Assembly: GCF_014529535.1 (NCBI RefSeq)
Contig: NW_023503555.1
Location: 4,774,001 to 4,838,000, forward strand
Reading direction: 5' to 3'
DNA from: Bradysia coprophila
Lineage: Eukaryota > Arthropoda > Insecta > Diptera > Sciaridae
Length of the DNA stretch: 64,000 nt
In this document: one piece after another, positions 11,760 through 23,813 of the stretch
Numbering within the stretch: the stretch's first letter is position 1
How the letters are laid out: each line of letters opens with the position of its first letter
Position numbers and translations under genes: made by a program
Notes under the pieces: model-generated
The model's database searches: none
Seen by the model: only the letters and a program-made list of their open reading frames with translations
Told to the model about the DNA's origin: nothing

Positions 11760-12210
11760 ATGAAATTCGTTCTAGTGGTAATATTTGTGGTGCTGGGAAC
11801 CGCTTACAGCCGATCTATTCCCGTAAAATCGTCAGATATCAGTGTCGTTGATGTCAATGGAAGTCAAATTCCTCTAATAAGAAAAGTTCGCCAATTCGGT
11901 AAGAGATTGTGTGCGTCAAGTTCATAGTACGTTATCAATCAACTCGAAAATCTCAGGTGGACAATACGGTCAAGGTCAATATGGTGGACAATACGGTCAA
12001 GGACTAAACGGTTATGGTGGTTATGGTGGACAATATGGTCAGGGACAGTATGGTCAAGGTCAATACGGTCAGGGACAATACGGTCAGGGACAATATGGTC
12101 AAGGTCAAGGTCAATATTATAACAATTTTGATTTGAATCCGTTTAACGACTCACCAAACAACTTTGACTTAAATCCTTTTAATAATACGTTTGGCAAGAA
12201 GAAGAAGTAG
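11760..12210 (+). CDS. Secreted glycine-rich peptide, copy 2
   Basis: Two exons, 11760-11898 and 11957-12210, with a 58-nt GTAAGA-AG intron in phase 1, encode 130 aa. Exon 1 is 139 nt, exactly as in the upstream copy, and encodes the signal peptide MKFVLVVIFVVLGTAYS and a pro-region ending RKVR before QFG. Exon 2 differs: its core is a run of YGQGQ pentapeptide repeats in place of GYGGY. It then returns to the shared tail YNNFDLNPFNDSPNNFDLN and ends FGKKKK. The shared gene structure, processing site and C-terminus show the two genes are tandem duplicates whose repeat cores diverged. A host-defence or cuticle/secretion role is possible but unproven. Confidence 0.8.
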
Positions 12211-12482
12211 AGGCAAGACTTGAGATACAATTAATGAAATTAAAGAATTCCATCAACTTTTTTTAAACAAACATTTTTTCAAAACAAATAACTAATTCAG
12301 TTGGCCAAGTGAACATAAATGAACGGATGAATGTAAATTTGGCAGACAGAGTATTTCCAAGAATTTTGCTTTACCATTTCTGGTGGATATTCAAGTATTT
12401 ATATCGATTTTTGAGGATTTTCTTCTCTAGTTTTTCGGATTTTCTTGGATTTACAAATATTACTGAAGGCTTTTGGTCTTAA

Positions 12483-12877
12483 GAGGGCTCACCCCTTGGC
12501 AAATTTTTAGCCTACATTTGTGCGCAAAAATATTCGTTTTTTGATGATTTCTCTGAACCAAAACCTTCTTTTGTAAAAGTAAAACCATTAAAGCATGCAA
12601 AAATGTGTTACTTTTAAAGGAAAATTTTGTTTATAAGTCAAAACTTTACCTACTGGGAGAAAACATTGCAAAATGTGTAATTTACACATTTTCCAAAGGT
12701 TTCTCCAAGTGGGATAAGTTATCAACCACAAACCAGTTTTTCCATTAAAAGTAACATTTTTGCATGCTTTAATGGTTTTACTTTTTCAAAAAAAGATTTT
12801 GGTTCGGAGAAATCATCAAAAAACGAATTTTTTTGCGCACAAATGTAGGCTAAAAATTTGCCAAGGGGTGACCGCTC
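12483..12877. mobile_element. 395-bp palindromic element flanked by TTAA
   Basis: The whole element is a long imperfect palindrome with arms of nearly 190 bp (starting GAGGGCTCACCCCTTGGC; the right end reads GCCAAGGGGTGACCGCTC). It lies exactly between TTAA at 12479-12482 and 12878-12881, which suggests a piggyBac-type MITE. Confidence 0.7.
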
Positions 12878-12924
12878 TTAACATGCTGTATGTAACACAT
12901 GGAATTCGAAGTAGACAGTAAGAG

Positions 12925-13084
12925 CCGGACTGACTAGCGAAAGGCGTTCCTTTGAAATATAGGAGATGGCGCTTGAAGTGAAGAAAAGACGCCAAAAAGC
13001 TCTATTGAAAGGCGACCACATAGCAAAATTACAAAAGGCGCACATGTGATTTTCCAAGTCGCCTCATATGGCCAGTCCGGGCCT
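12925..13084. mobile_element. 160-bp TIR element
   Basis: Ends CCGGACTG and CAGTCCGGGCCT are inverted. The flanks repeat GTAAGAG at 12918-12924 and 13085-13091. No coding capacity. Confidence 0.55.
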
Positions 13085-13091
13085 GTAAGAG

Positions 13092-15382
13092 GGAAGCATT
13101 TTCTTACGGTTTTAGATGACGAATCTGCAAAAATAATCGTTTTTTCCTGAAAGTTAATCAAAATGTGGGTAAAATCGGTCCAGAGATGTGTTCGAAAATA
13201 TGCTATTTTTAAGGGCAGGCCAAGGTTTTTCGCATATGTTTACAACACAATGTTAATTGGAAATGAATAATTTAGACCACACCAAACGAAACAAAAGTTT
13301 AGAATGAAAGGAAATGTTTTTTTTTGAAGAGAACATTTTTGGGATTATGAACATGGCAGTAAGTTGGTTCCTAATTTCCTAATTTTGAAGGATTTTCAAG
13401 GTTTTTTGGGTTTCTTTCTAAAATTTTGGGATTATTGATTTGGTAGTGGGTTGGTTCCTATTAGTACATCGTTCCACATGGGTTATCATCTTCCCAGTTC
13501 TAGAAATTCATGATTTTGAGGTGATGTTGGGATGATTTTTCAAGGTTTTTGGTTTCCTTTCTGATACTATGGGATTATTGACTTCGTAGTGGGTCGGTTC
13601 CTAATATTACATCGCTCCACAATCTTCCCAGCTTATTGACCTTGTAGTCCATCGGACGGGCTGTCTATGGTGTATAGATTTTGTGAAAATCTCACATTTC
13701 GCATTAGATATCAAAGGCAGGGTGAAATTTAATGGACGCACTATGTTTGCACGGGGTGATCGAAATGTTTTCTTAGATACCAACTAGTTTCCTTTCAATT
13801 CTTTACTACATGCATCGAAAACCGTACTTTTCGTGTTTCAAGTACTACTTTCTACGCGACGCCCTCAGCATGTAAAATCCATTTCTTGACAAAAAGTCTA
13901 ATTTTCGTGTGTTTATTGACCTCGGTTCCGCCTCTGATCAACAAAATTCTACTTTTCATCTTTTCATGCTTTTCTATGTATGAGACTATAAACGGCAATC
14001 AACAGCGGTATATAATCTAACAGACGCATTCTTAATAAAATTGGGATTATCCTAAAAGAAAACTGCATTCAACTGTATAAAAATGTGCGATAAATTCTTA
14101 CATTCGGTTGGGTTGAGTGATAGACAAAATAACTGAAAGACATTTTAAACTTGAAAGTAAATACTTCCCCCTTTCATTCACAGAATGTCAGCATGAGCGT
14201 TCTTTGAGTGTTCATATGTTACGCCATTTCATAGCATGACGAAACTTGACACTTTTCATTCGAAAAGTTTTTCCCAAGCATCCCGTATTACAACATGAGT
14301 AATATAACATGCGATAACGTTCACCAGTCTGTTTGGAAACAGTGAATATATAAACACACATAAAAACCAATATCGCACCGAAACCCCCGAAAAAGAAAAG
14401 GTAAAGTTAAATTGGTTCGTCTAAGCTGCTCTGTGCAAAATGAATGAGTTTGTCTTTCGAATTTTACTTTTGTAATGCGAAGCTGCTGTATGTGGAAAGT
14501 GTATACATGAAACACGAGAGTAAAACAACTAAACAACAAGATGGAAAAGAAGTGGAGACGACGATAGAAAAAAATTGTTTGAGGGAAAAAACATCAATCA
14601 ATTTCAAAGTCGAGTTTATGCTAACATAATATATTTCAACATGAGAAATCATCTGAGATGTGTTAATAGTGTTGCGTGTATGTGTGGGCTCGCGCTACAT
14701 CCCCCAGTGCTCCAACTTCCCACCTTTAATGTTGCAACTTTTCCCATCTCTTCACCCTACTTCTGTTTAATAAATATAAATGTGGATAAATGTAATTAAG
14801 CTCGGGATAACATTACACGACACTGCGTCCATATTAAATATGTTGTTAATTTACAGTATTCCATCGGTATGGTTCAATGGACAAACATATATTACCAGGA
14901 AGTTGTGTTAGATTCGCTACTATGCGATGCATAACACGTTTACATCATACATATATACCTCCACCTACCTATCTGTTGCGTTACACACATTTTTAATGCT
15001 TAACAAATAAAACAATCGATCGTTACGGTGTGATTAGTGGTGTTGCAGGGTGTGTTGATGCGTAAGCATTACAATCATCCAATGCACTTCGCAGGAGTAT
15101 CCAGCAATCTCTTCGCTATTTCGCTCGTGAAATTATTTTTGGTTCAATTGACTTCAGATACTTTTAAAAGCCCAGTTTTTACACTATTCAAAGTTCTATA
15201 CCCGCTGTATTTCATTTGTTGTCAACAGCAAAATCGGTGTTTAAACTATTGAAGTATTAGATTTTGTTTGATCAAACAGTTGAAAATTTAAAAAAAATCG
15301 ACAACTACAGCGACGTTATGATTGCCGTTTGTAAAAAGCTAAACGTTTTTAAATAAAAATTTAACGGTGGCGGGACATTTCG
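13092..15382. other. Gene-free stretch with tandem repeats
   Basis: At 13331-13620 about two and a half diverged copies of a ~130-bp unit recur (GGGATTATTGAYTTBGTAGT, TTGGTTCCTA, ACATCG). A short segment at 13870-13950 (TTGACCTCGGTTCCGCCTC, ATCAACAAAATTC) recurs near 19.9 kb. No gene supported. Confidence 0.45.
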
Positions 15383-16918
15383 ACACCGTCAATATCGTCA
15401 GGAACGATATTATCGTTTTTTTGGACGATACTATCATCTAAAAAACGATACTATCGTCTAAAAAACGATAATATCGTTTTTAGACGATAGTATCGTCCAA
15501 AAAAACGATAATATCGTTTTTTGGACGATAGTGTCGTCTAAAAAACGATATTATCGTTTTTTAGACGATACTATCGTCCAAAAAAAACGATATTATCGTC
15601 CAAAAAATTTTCATCCAGGACGATAATATCGTCTAAATTGGAAAATTCTAAAATATTGTCTGGACGATAGTATCGTTTTCTGGACGAATCTAATGGATAT
15701 TTTCGTTTTCTGTACGATAATATCGTCCTGGGCGATATTATCGTTTTCTTAAATGATAATATCGTCCAGCACGATACTATCGTTTAAAAAAACGATATTA
15801 TCGTTTAGTTTTGGGTGGTAATATTGTCCAGGACTTAATTTTACTCAGAGGTGCAGCAAGAACCGAATTCTCTTCCAAAATATCAAAAAACAATTGTCAG
15901 AGGAAATCACCTACACATCAGTGTTTAAAAAAGGCGTTTAGTTCGTCCCTAAATAATTCATCTTTTTACGAAATGAATACCAACTTAGATTGTACATAAA
16001 AAGCGTTTTAACACGCCGAGCGATCCGGCCCATTGCACCGGAGCGAAGCGGAGGGCCGCAATGCGAGCCGGGCGCCGGAACGGTGTCGGAACTTAGGAGT
16101 TAATTTTTTTTTTCTCGCATCGTCTCATAATTAGTCTGTGTAATTTTTCTATTATAAAATTTAAATTTACGGAACCAAATGAACCAATTTTTAATATATA
16201 TTTGCCGTCTATAAAAAGGTGTTTATCTACAAGATTTTGTGTTTCGTCGTCAACAACCATCCAGAACGATAATATCGCCCAGGACGATTTTATCGTCTAG
16301 AATTTTTATTTTAAATAAATTAAAAACGATATTATCGTCCTGGACGATATTATCGTCTCAAATTTAAAAAAATTAATAAATTAAAAACGATATTATCGTC
16401 CCAAAAATTATCGACCAGGACGATAATATCGTCCAAAATAACGATAAATTTGTTCAGAAAAAGAAAATAACGATAATATCGTCCAGCGGATATTTTCATC
16501 CAGGACGATATTATCGTCAAAAAAACGATATTATCGTTTTTTGAACGATAATATCGTTTTTTAGACGATAGTATCATCAAAAAAACGATAGTATCGTCCA
16601 AGAAAACGATAGTATCGTCCAAAAAAACGATATTATCGTTTTTTTAAACGATAATATCGTCAAGAAAACGATAATATCGTCCTGAAAATATTTTAAAATT
16701 TATAATTTTAGACGATATTATCGTCCTGGATGAAATTTTTTTAGACGATATTATCGTTTTTTAGACGATAGTATCGTCTAAAAAACGATACTATCGTTTT
16801 TTGGACGATACTATCGTCTAAAAAACGATACTATCGTCCAAAAAACGATACTATCGTTTTTTAGACGATACTATCGTCTAAAAAACGATAATATCGTTCC
16901 TGACGATATTGACCGTGT
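15383..16918. mobile_element. Large foldback element built of phased short palindromes
   Basis: The ends are inverted over more than 60 bp (ACACCGTCAATATCGTCAGG / ACACGGTCAATATCGTCAGG, the second read from the other strand). Both arms (15383-15830 and 16260-16918) are almost wholly made of 13-mers of the form ACGATANTATCGT, each a palindrome, separated by T6-G or C-A6 spacers so that units recur about every 21 bp. The core (15831-16259) is non-repetitive and includes a GC-rich hairpin near 16015-16090. No coding capacity and no clear target duplication. Confidence 0.75.
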
Positions 16919-19900
16919 AGTTATGTCGCCTCACCAAATTTAACATCTCATCGTTCCAACCAAATAAGTTAGATTCACTGATAGAAGGAAAATATTGAAC
17001 AAAAATTGCTAGATGAACACCTAGAGACATTTTTGACAGTAAACGAGACAAATCAGTAAACTCAGTCTTCTGTGGCTAGCGGAATGCATAAATTTTATGT
17101 TTGACTATTAAAAATAGGTTGAGGTGTTGATCTCGCATTTCTTGTTAAATATTCTTCTTCTCATGGCATCAGATAAAACCTGAAACTTTTATGTGTTACA
17201 ACAACGCAATTGAAACAGTAAAATGAATATTAAAACAAATGAAGTACAAGATTTTGTATCATGCTGAATGTATCTAGAAGTCCAATTTAAATTGACTTGC
17301 GTACATACCACTGAATGTGTAATCTACTAAAATTCTGAACTATCTCTTTAAATGGTAAGTGTCAAATGGTTATCAAATAGCAAGCCTTATTCAAATTGAA
17401 CGAGTCCTAGGACAGATATACACATTTTTAACTGCCCCTAACTCTAAACTCATGAGTAACCTGAAAATGGATGACCCAACCTGGCACAGTAACAACTTTT
17501 CAGTTCAGGTCAGATCAGATCCAGTTCTGGCAAATTCAGATCACAACAGTTCTGAGGAATCCAGATCAGGTAAGTTGCTGAACTTATAAAATCGAAAATA
17601 CTTTGGCTATTCGTACAATGTGCGAACAGTTACTTTATAATACTTTGGCTATTCGCACATTGTACGAATAGTCAAAGTATTATAAAGTGACTATTCGCAC
17701 AATGTGCGAATAGCACCTACCTTATAAAGTTTAGGTCAGATCAGATGAAATCTGGTTTCAGGGCAGGTCGATGGATATCTGACCTGTTCCGAGCCTTTAA
17801 AAGTTACCTGGAAATATAATCAAAGTTACCCGTCCCCGCTGAAAATACTTTCATATGAAAGGTTTTCTGGCACAAGGATGACCTACCGATTCGAGTAACG
17901 TACTCAAATAAGTGCCAAATGTAACTTTTATAAGTTGATTAAGTACCGACCGACCACTAGCTTAGTGTCGACCACCAACTGCTATTCGAAATTCCATCAT
18001 CGCATAACATCCCAAATGCATTTCAAGTCCAGTAATTAGCTGAACATTGTTAAATCAGTTAAATAACACATAAATCAGAAGTCACGGAATGTCCTACAGA
18101 AAGTCTGCCCAGTACAAATAATTAGTTAAAATTATCGTGTATTCATCCAGAACGCATGGATAAATGAAAACAACATGTGGATGAAATGTATGAAAGTGAC
18201 ACACCGCACGGACCCATCGTTTTTAAAACATTTATGATATTCCATGCTTGTTAACAAAATAAAGGGCTGTACAAGTAAGGATGGGATGGAATAAATGAAA
18301 TTACATCATAGTTTCGACTCGTTTTGTGGCAAATAAACGTTCTCTACGTAACTGGCAGGTTTGATTAACTTTGTTTGTACCAAGGGGGAAATAACACAGA
18401 GGCTTGTGTGTTTATGAAAAGTGAAACAATCTTGAAACAGTGGAAGACGACCACGTCATCTGTCATCGAATAACACGTCAAAAATAAGCAAAAGCTCCGG
18501 CTCATGTCATATGTAGTCTTATGAGACGTAGATTAAAACTTGTGATCTTATGAAGTACAAGATGTCTTCAAAATGCTTAGATCAAAAGAAGTACCAGATC
18601 CGATAAAGAAAAGAAGACTACAACATCGTTACCTAACCAAAAAAGGTAGACTTTTGATTTGTTTGTTTAGATACCTCACTAACAGCCTTTAACTGGAAAA
18701 AACAAATGCAGTCTGATCCACCGGCTTAACGTGACTTCTTTAAAGTAAGCAAATACTCTCTGAGGAAAGTTAGGAGTTTAATTGATATCTCGCCTAAATG
18801 TATGCTAGACACATAAACACAAATTCATACGAGTCATTCACTGTGTGCATCGTTGCAGCAACCAAACACACTGCAACTACTCAAATTATGAAACTTGAGT
18901 GATCTTCAGGACGTATATATATTCGCTAGAAAAATTCCATGAGGAATTGTTACTTCCGTTTAAGTTCGAAGAGTTGCAAAGTTCGTCAATTAATCCACCA
19001 GGGATGTGGCTTCATTTTAGACTGATCGAGGTAACTTTTGCAGTTTAAAATTTCAATTTGAAAAAACGCTCACAGTGGCTGTCTGTCTTTTCGAAACTAA
19101 ATATAACATTTTCGGATGATCGATAATTGCTACTCAACTTCTCTGTATCATACAATTGCATCATCTGACCGAAAAAGCACACAACCATAAAATTCCAATC
19201 AATCTTGCCATACATCATATGCCACAATGAAATTAATTGGAGGATATGTTTATCAAAGAAAAACTACATCAAGAAGATATAAATCTTCGGTGAACCCAAC
19301 ATTTTGTGACATTAATGACTATATAATTCCGACAACATTTCATTCATTCAATCAAGCTCTTCCAAAAACATTGTCTGTTTATACCGTTACGCACCCAAAA
19401 TTTTATTATGAATGATGTGTGTGTGTCTCAACTTCTGAAAACTCATTCTTAAAACACACTCGAAGACACATTTCCATATATTACGTTCCGCATTGATCCT
19501 TCACATATCCCCAGTTAATGTCACAAAATATTTTATACTGCGAAATTTCAACAAAATCTAATACGGTAGTCGTACAACCAGTGCCGCATTTTTTCAAAGA
19601 GAAAATTAACCAAGAGGTCCAGGGGGATGAATAACGTGAATGATAAAAAGTGTGATTATCACTATTTTCTACACTTCAAAGGCCAAGCGAAGATGGCTGA
19701 GAATATTTTTGGAAAATTAGAGAAGACTTTGGAAAATTTGGAAATTTGAAAAAAAGTACTACCAAAAATAGGCTCTGGAAAATGGCTTTTGCATGCTAGT
19801 GGGTCGAAAATCATTCTACATCGATTTTCTTGAATTTTTGGCGGCCCTAACATGTAAAATCCAGCACAAAACTCGGGATAAAAGTTGAAAGGTATCGTTA

Positions 19901-21975
19901 TACTGTGTTTGTTGACCTTGGATTCGCCTCGGATCAACAAAATTCACACAATAACTGGACTTTTCAATGACAGTTCAGAAATTTTTTACTTTCTCAACAC
20001 TCTTAATATTTTTACTTTGTTTTCAAAAATATTGTAACTTGGTGCTTGTCTCTTGGAGGAAACAGGTTAATCACACCACACACACGTAAATAACGTTAGA
20101 AAATTTTAACTCGAACGATTGACGGCTCTCGCTTCGCTCTGCCTATAGACCAATAAATACGTTATAAAGTTTAGCAGAAAGTTTAAAGTATAATTGTTAC
20201 ACCGTAACATCTGACATAAAAATATTGTTCACAAGACACAAGTTGAATTGTCATACAAATATTAGGAATAGTAATTTGTAAGTAAGTAAGTAAAGTAAGT
20301 AATTTGTTCCACCATACACACATGAAAAACGTTGTGTTCATCCCGGGGAAAATCGGAAATTATAACAAATTCTAGCAAAGTCCACAGTCAGAGCGAAGCA
20401 AGAGTCGTAAATCGTTCGAGTTGGAATTACCTATCTATCCCCGATGGGAATGTGCAAATAAGAGCAAATTTCTGAGTGTGAACGTATAGCTCAAAGTTTA
20501 GTAAAGACACAAACCAGGGGAACAATTTTAAATTTCCTAAATTTTTATGGTTAGATTCGACACTGTGTACAACCGTGTGGTGGATAGGTCATATACACAT
20601 ACCATATACCATTTTAATACAATATCAAGCCACAATCAAAATAATTTCACGGGCGACATTTTTCGTTTCAAACACACAGCGTTATCTTCAACCCTCGAGT
20701 GTATTTATTTGGAAATCCTTCTATTTATTACTAAGCAGAAGACTAGAAGACGATGTTAAAAACGACGTCGCACAACTTAGTCAAATTTCATCGTTTTATA
20801 TGAAAAAAAGGTAAATATTGGCAACGTGTACGCTTTTTCGTTTGTGAATGATATGATTGTGGGGGGTGGGGGTGGTTTTAAAAAGTGGCGGTATATTCAT
20901 GCAATTTATTGTTTAATATTTTCTGGGAAATGTGTACACTCAATTGAGAATAGCACTCAAAAAATTTCCATGAGAAGTTTATTTTACTCGGTGAAAAATG
21001 TCTATATGGAGAGTGCGTAACGATTGACTGACTGTATTATGATTATGGAACTATAAGAAGATGTGCAAGATATATACTTATTATGTAATGTGTATGAGAC
21101 TTGGCGAAGAAATTGTGGCAAATATGGGAAAATTGAATTTTTGAATATTTTTATTTATGTAAATGGCATTCCAGCCAGTTCTTATTCGTTCTTTTCTTCC
21201 ACTTTTTTATGTATGATGATAACCATCATGTTACACATACGTTATGTAACATTATAATGATGTTTGAATATATTTATTTTCGCAATATTCTTTTTGAATT
21301 GAAATATAAAAGAGTGATTGCAAAGCAAAATTTCGTCATTATGGCAATTTTCGTCTTCTTTTGCCTCTTATTTATTATTTATTTATGTTTTCAAAATGTT
21401 CTTTTATTATGGAATAGATTTGATTATTAAACATTAATAATATTGCGTAGTTAGTCTTATCTTATGTGGTAGTAATGACATATACCACGAATTAACATTC
21501 ATGTTGGAGGCCTTTCAGAAACTGAGTACAGGCAAATGGCTATTTTCAAATCTTCTCAGAAGATTCTTCTGCTTCATTTGTCACACGAATTGTCTGCGGG
21601 GCGATCGTATCAGCCTACATAAGAACAAGCTCCTATGTTTAGCCAAAACAATGTGTCGCTTTGTGTGTGTAGTTTGGGCTGCCATTAAAAATTTAGAAGC
21701 TTTCAGTGGAATATAAAATGAGCTTAAAGCTCTTCGAAAGCAGAGACACAAACACTTATTTACTATTCCTGGATTTCTGTGCGGAACACTATGTAGAACA
21801 TCCTATGGAATTGGAAAATATAGTCAACGTTTGGGCTTTTAGAGTCACACTGGAGTTTGTCATAAATAAAGTGCAAACCGTTAAATTAGAACATAAAAAG
21901 AGTTAGCGACTAGTTTAATGAAATAGCAAGGAAGATACCACATGAAAAATATCAGCGAAAAATTTCCAAACTGCG
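16919..21975. other. Gene-free stretch with foldback elements
   Basis: Nested inverted repeats of CTATTCGCACATTGTACGAATAG type occupy 17598-17728, next to CAGGTCAGATCAGA repeats. An inverted pair AACTCGAACGATT...CTTCGCTCTG lies at 20107 and 20430. A GTAA-type microsatellite is at 20280-20305. Open frames here are short and unsupported. Confidence 0.45.
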
Positions 21976-22268
21976 TCTATTTCTAGTGAGTCTTCAGTGA
22001 AGGTATACTAAAATCCAATCGAATTTTTAAAATAAGTCTATTTTTAGTGATTCCTTAGTGGAATTTTTAAAGTCTATATTTTTAGTTATTTCTTGGTGCA
22101 GGTACTAAAATCCAAAATAGACAAATTTTTCAAATCCGTCAATTTCTAGTGAGTCTTCAGTGAAGGTACTAAAGTCAAAATAACCGAATTTTCAAAATCC
22201 GTCTATTTCTAGTGAGTCTTCAGTGAAGGTACTAAAATCCAAAATAGGGGAATTTTCAAAATCAGTGA
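21976..22268. repeat. Tandem ~60-bp repeats
   Basis: Four to five diverged units contain GTCTATTTCTAGTGAGTCTT, CAGTGAAGGTACTAAAATCC and AATTTTCAAAATC. Not coding. Confidence 0.65.
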
Positions 22269-22408
22269 AAACTTAGTTTTGTGTGATAGGCGAGCATTAC
22301 GGGCAAATGTTGAGATGATCTTGAGATTCGTGTTACGTATACCAACACAACATTTCGGTCAAATGTTGAGAATTTTCTTGAGATCCTGAACATGTCCGAA
22401 ATTTTTGG

Positions 22409-22473
22409 TTAGAGCAACACCCTGGCAAGGTGGAGATTCTGGGTTCGGATCCCTGTCGTGGCACCAAAATTTT
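22409..22473 (+). ncRNA. tRNA-like sequence (SINE head or tRNA relic)
   Basis: The order TTGGTTAGAGCA (A-box/D-arm-like), CACC-CTGGCAA-GGTG (anticodon-arm-like, loop triplet GGC), GGGTTCGGATCCC (T-arm with B-box) and GTGGCACCA resembles a tRNA. The 5' acceptor strand that should pair with the 3' end is absent, so this is not an intact tRNA. A tRNA-derived SINE head or a tRNA pseudogene fits best. Confidence 0.4.
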
Positions 22474-23119
22474 ATTTCAGATTTAACTTCATTGATTCAA
22501 TTTCTCTTATAATTTCACTTAAAATTCTAAGTTCTACATTATTTCAGTCACTATTTACTGATAAAAATATTCGATTTTGAGTTGTGCTAACTTCACCCAC
22601 ATTTTTCACTGTAATTGATGTGGGCTCCGAATAGGTACTTAAAGAAACTCTAGAGAGATTTGTGATATTTTTCTCCATTTTTTTTGTCGCGAAAAACATT
22701 AAATGTGCTAAAAAAGAGTGGGTCGTCGAAGACTGATACACATTACACATCTCATGGAGTTTATGAACGTTGTGGAAAAACTAAATGAAGTCAAAGATAC
22801 AGTCTGATAAGGCGACATTGAAATAGTACGCACATCCTGAGGTACACCCATTTTTGAAACTTCAAAAGTTTGTAATTGTACGCAAACGTCATAGTCATAT
22901 GTAAGCCTGTATGTATTTGAATTGCATAAAACATTATCCTAATTTACAACTGGATCCTATTCGTCAGCCCAAAGATCCAGCACAGCCTCCCAATATGCTG
23001 CATTCTCGGTACACTTGTTATCCGCACCTCCCAAGAATTTATCTGTGAGAAAAGGTAATGTATCAATGTAATTGGGTGGTGCGTCACATCAAAATCTGTC
23101 GATCTTCCAGACCGCAATA
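22474..23119. other. Gene-free stretch
   Basis: No gene or repeat supported; probably includes the 3' UTR of the minus-strand gene that ends at 23120. Confidence 0.4.
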
Positions 23120-23709
23120 CTAACTTTGGTTCAAGTATTTCAGAATACCGTCACAGGCCGATCTATACTTTTTTCCACTGTATGTGAGTTTGATGTAAAT
23201 TCGACTATCCATTTTGGAAATTTCCCTCGTACATTCATAGCCACCAAGATCTGGCTTATCATAGTGTGACAACACACTCGCCAATGTTGTCAGCGACGGT
23301 AATGGTGTTTTATGTGGATCGTATTCTCCATTAAACACGATTGCAAGCTGAGTACTTGTTACCTTGCAGTCTGACTTAGCGTCACCTACTGCAGCCTTCA
23401 TGTAATCGTACATGCATTTGCACAGGGCGTCTGAATTTGTAAATTGGCAATCACTATTCGTTTCTTCGCAAGTGTTCTCAAAAGCTTACCAGTATCTTCA
23501 CCGTAAGTAAATTGTGTTTCGTAAGAAACAGTCAGGTGAGTGCCAGAAACCCGTACCACTGGTTTGCAATCACGGTCACAGAGACGGGTGGTATCCATAT
23601 TTTTCACAATATCGGCCATTTCTTGTAGTTCACCATCAGCGAGTGCTTCCAATGGAACGTAACTAATAATCACAACGATCGTAACTACCACGCGGAATAA
23701 TTTATGCAT
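23120..23709 (-). CDS. Small secreted cysteine-containing protein, unknown family
   Basis: On the minus strand, exon 1 (23709-23490) and exon 2 (23430-23120) flank a 59-nt GTAAGC-CAG intron at 23431-23489 in phase 1; the join gives 176 aa. Without the intron the two halves look like overlapping frames out of register. The intron explains this and restores EDT-DALCKC. The N-terminus is a signal peptide (about 24 residues, MHKLFRVV...ALADG). The mature part has seven cysteines, including CDRDC and CKC, and no membrane segment. It ends ILKYLNQS. I do not recognise the family. It could be a haemolymph, salivary or gut-secreted protein. Confidence 0.7.
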
Positions 23710-23805
23710 TTTGGTGGTAGATGGTTAAGTCGCCTATATTTGAAGTAAAAATAATATTCAATGATACGGGTGCTTTGTACGGGCCAATATCCTATCTTTG
23801 CTCTT

Positions 23806-23813
23806 ATTATATA
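23806..23813 (-). promoter_or_regulatory. Possible TATA box for the 23.1-23.7 kb gene
   Basis: Read on the minus strand, TATATAAT followed by AAGAG lies about 100 bp upstream of the ATG at 23709. The distance suits a TATA promoter with a leader of 60-70 nt. The surroundings are AT-rich, so chance matches are likely. Confidence 0.35.

Noticed and set aside
15383-16918. CRISPR-like array
   Set aside because: The units are palindromes with short, non-variable A/T spacers, arranged as inverted arms in eukaryotic DNA; there are no unique spacers.
20826-21906. Several 60-73-codon plus-strand frames
   Set aside because: AT-rich DNA with chance frames; no signal, motif, promoter or conserved pattern.
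23398-23413. Frameshift between two overlapping minus-strand frames
   Set aside because: A 59-nt GT-AG intron joins the two frames exactly, so no lesion is needed.
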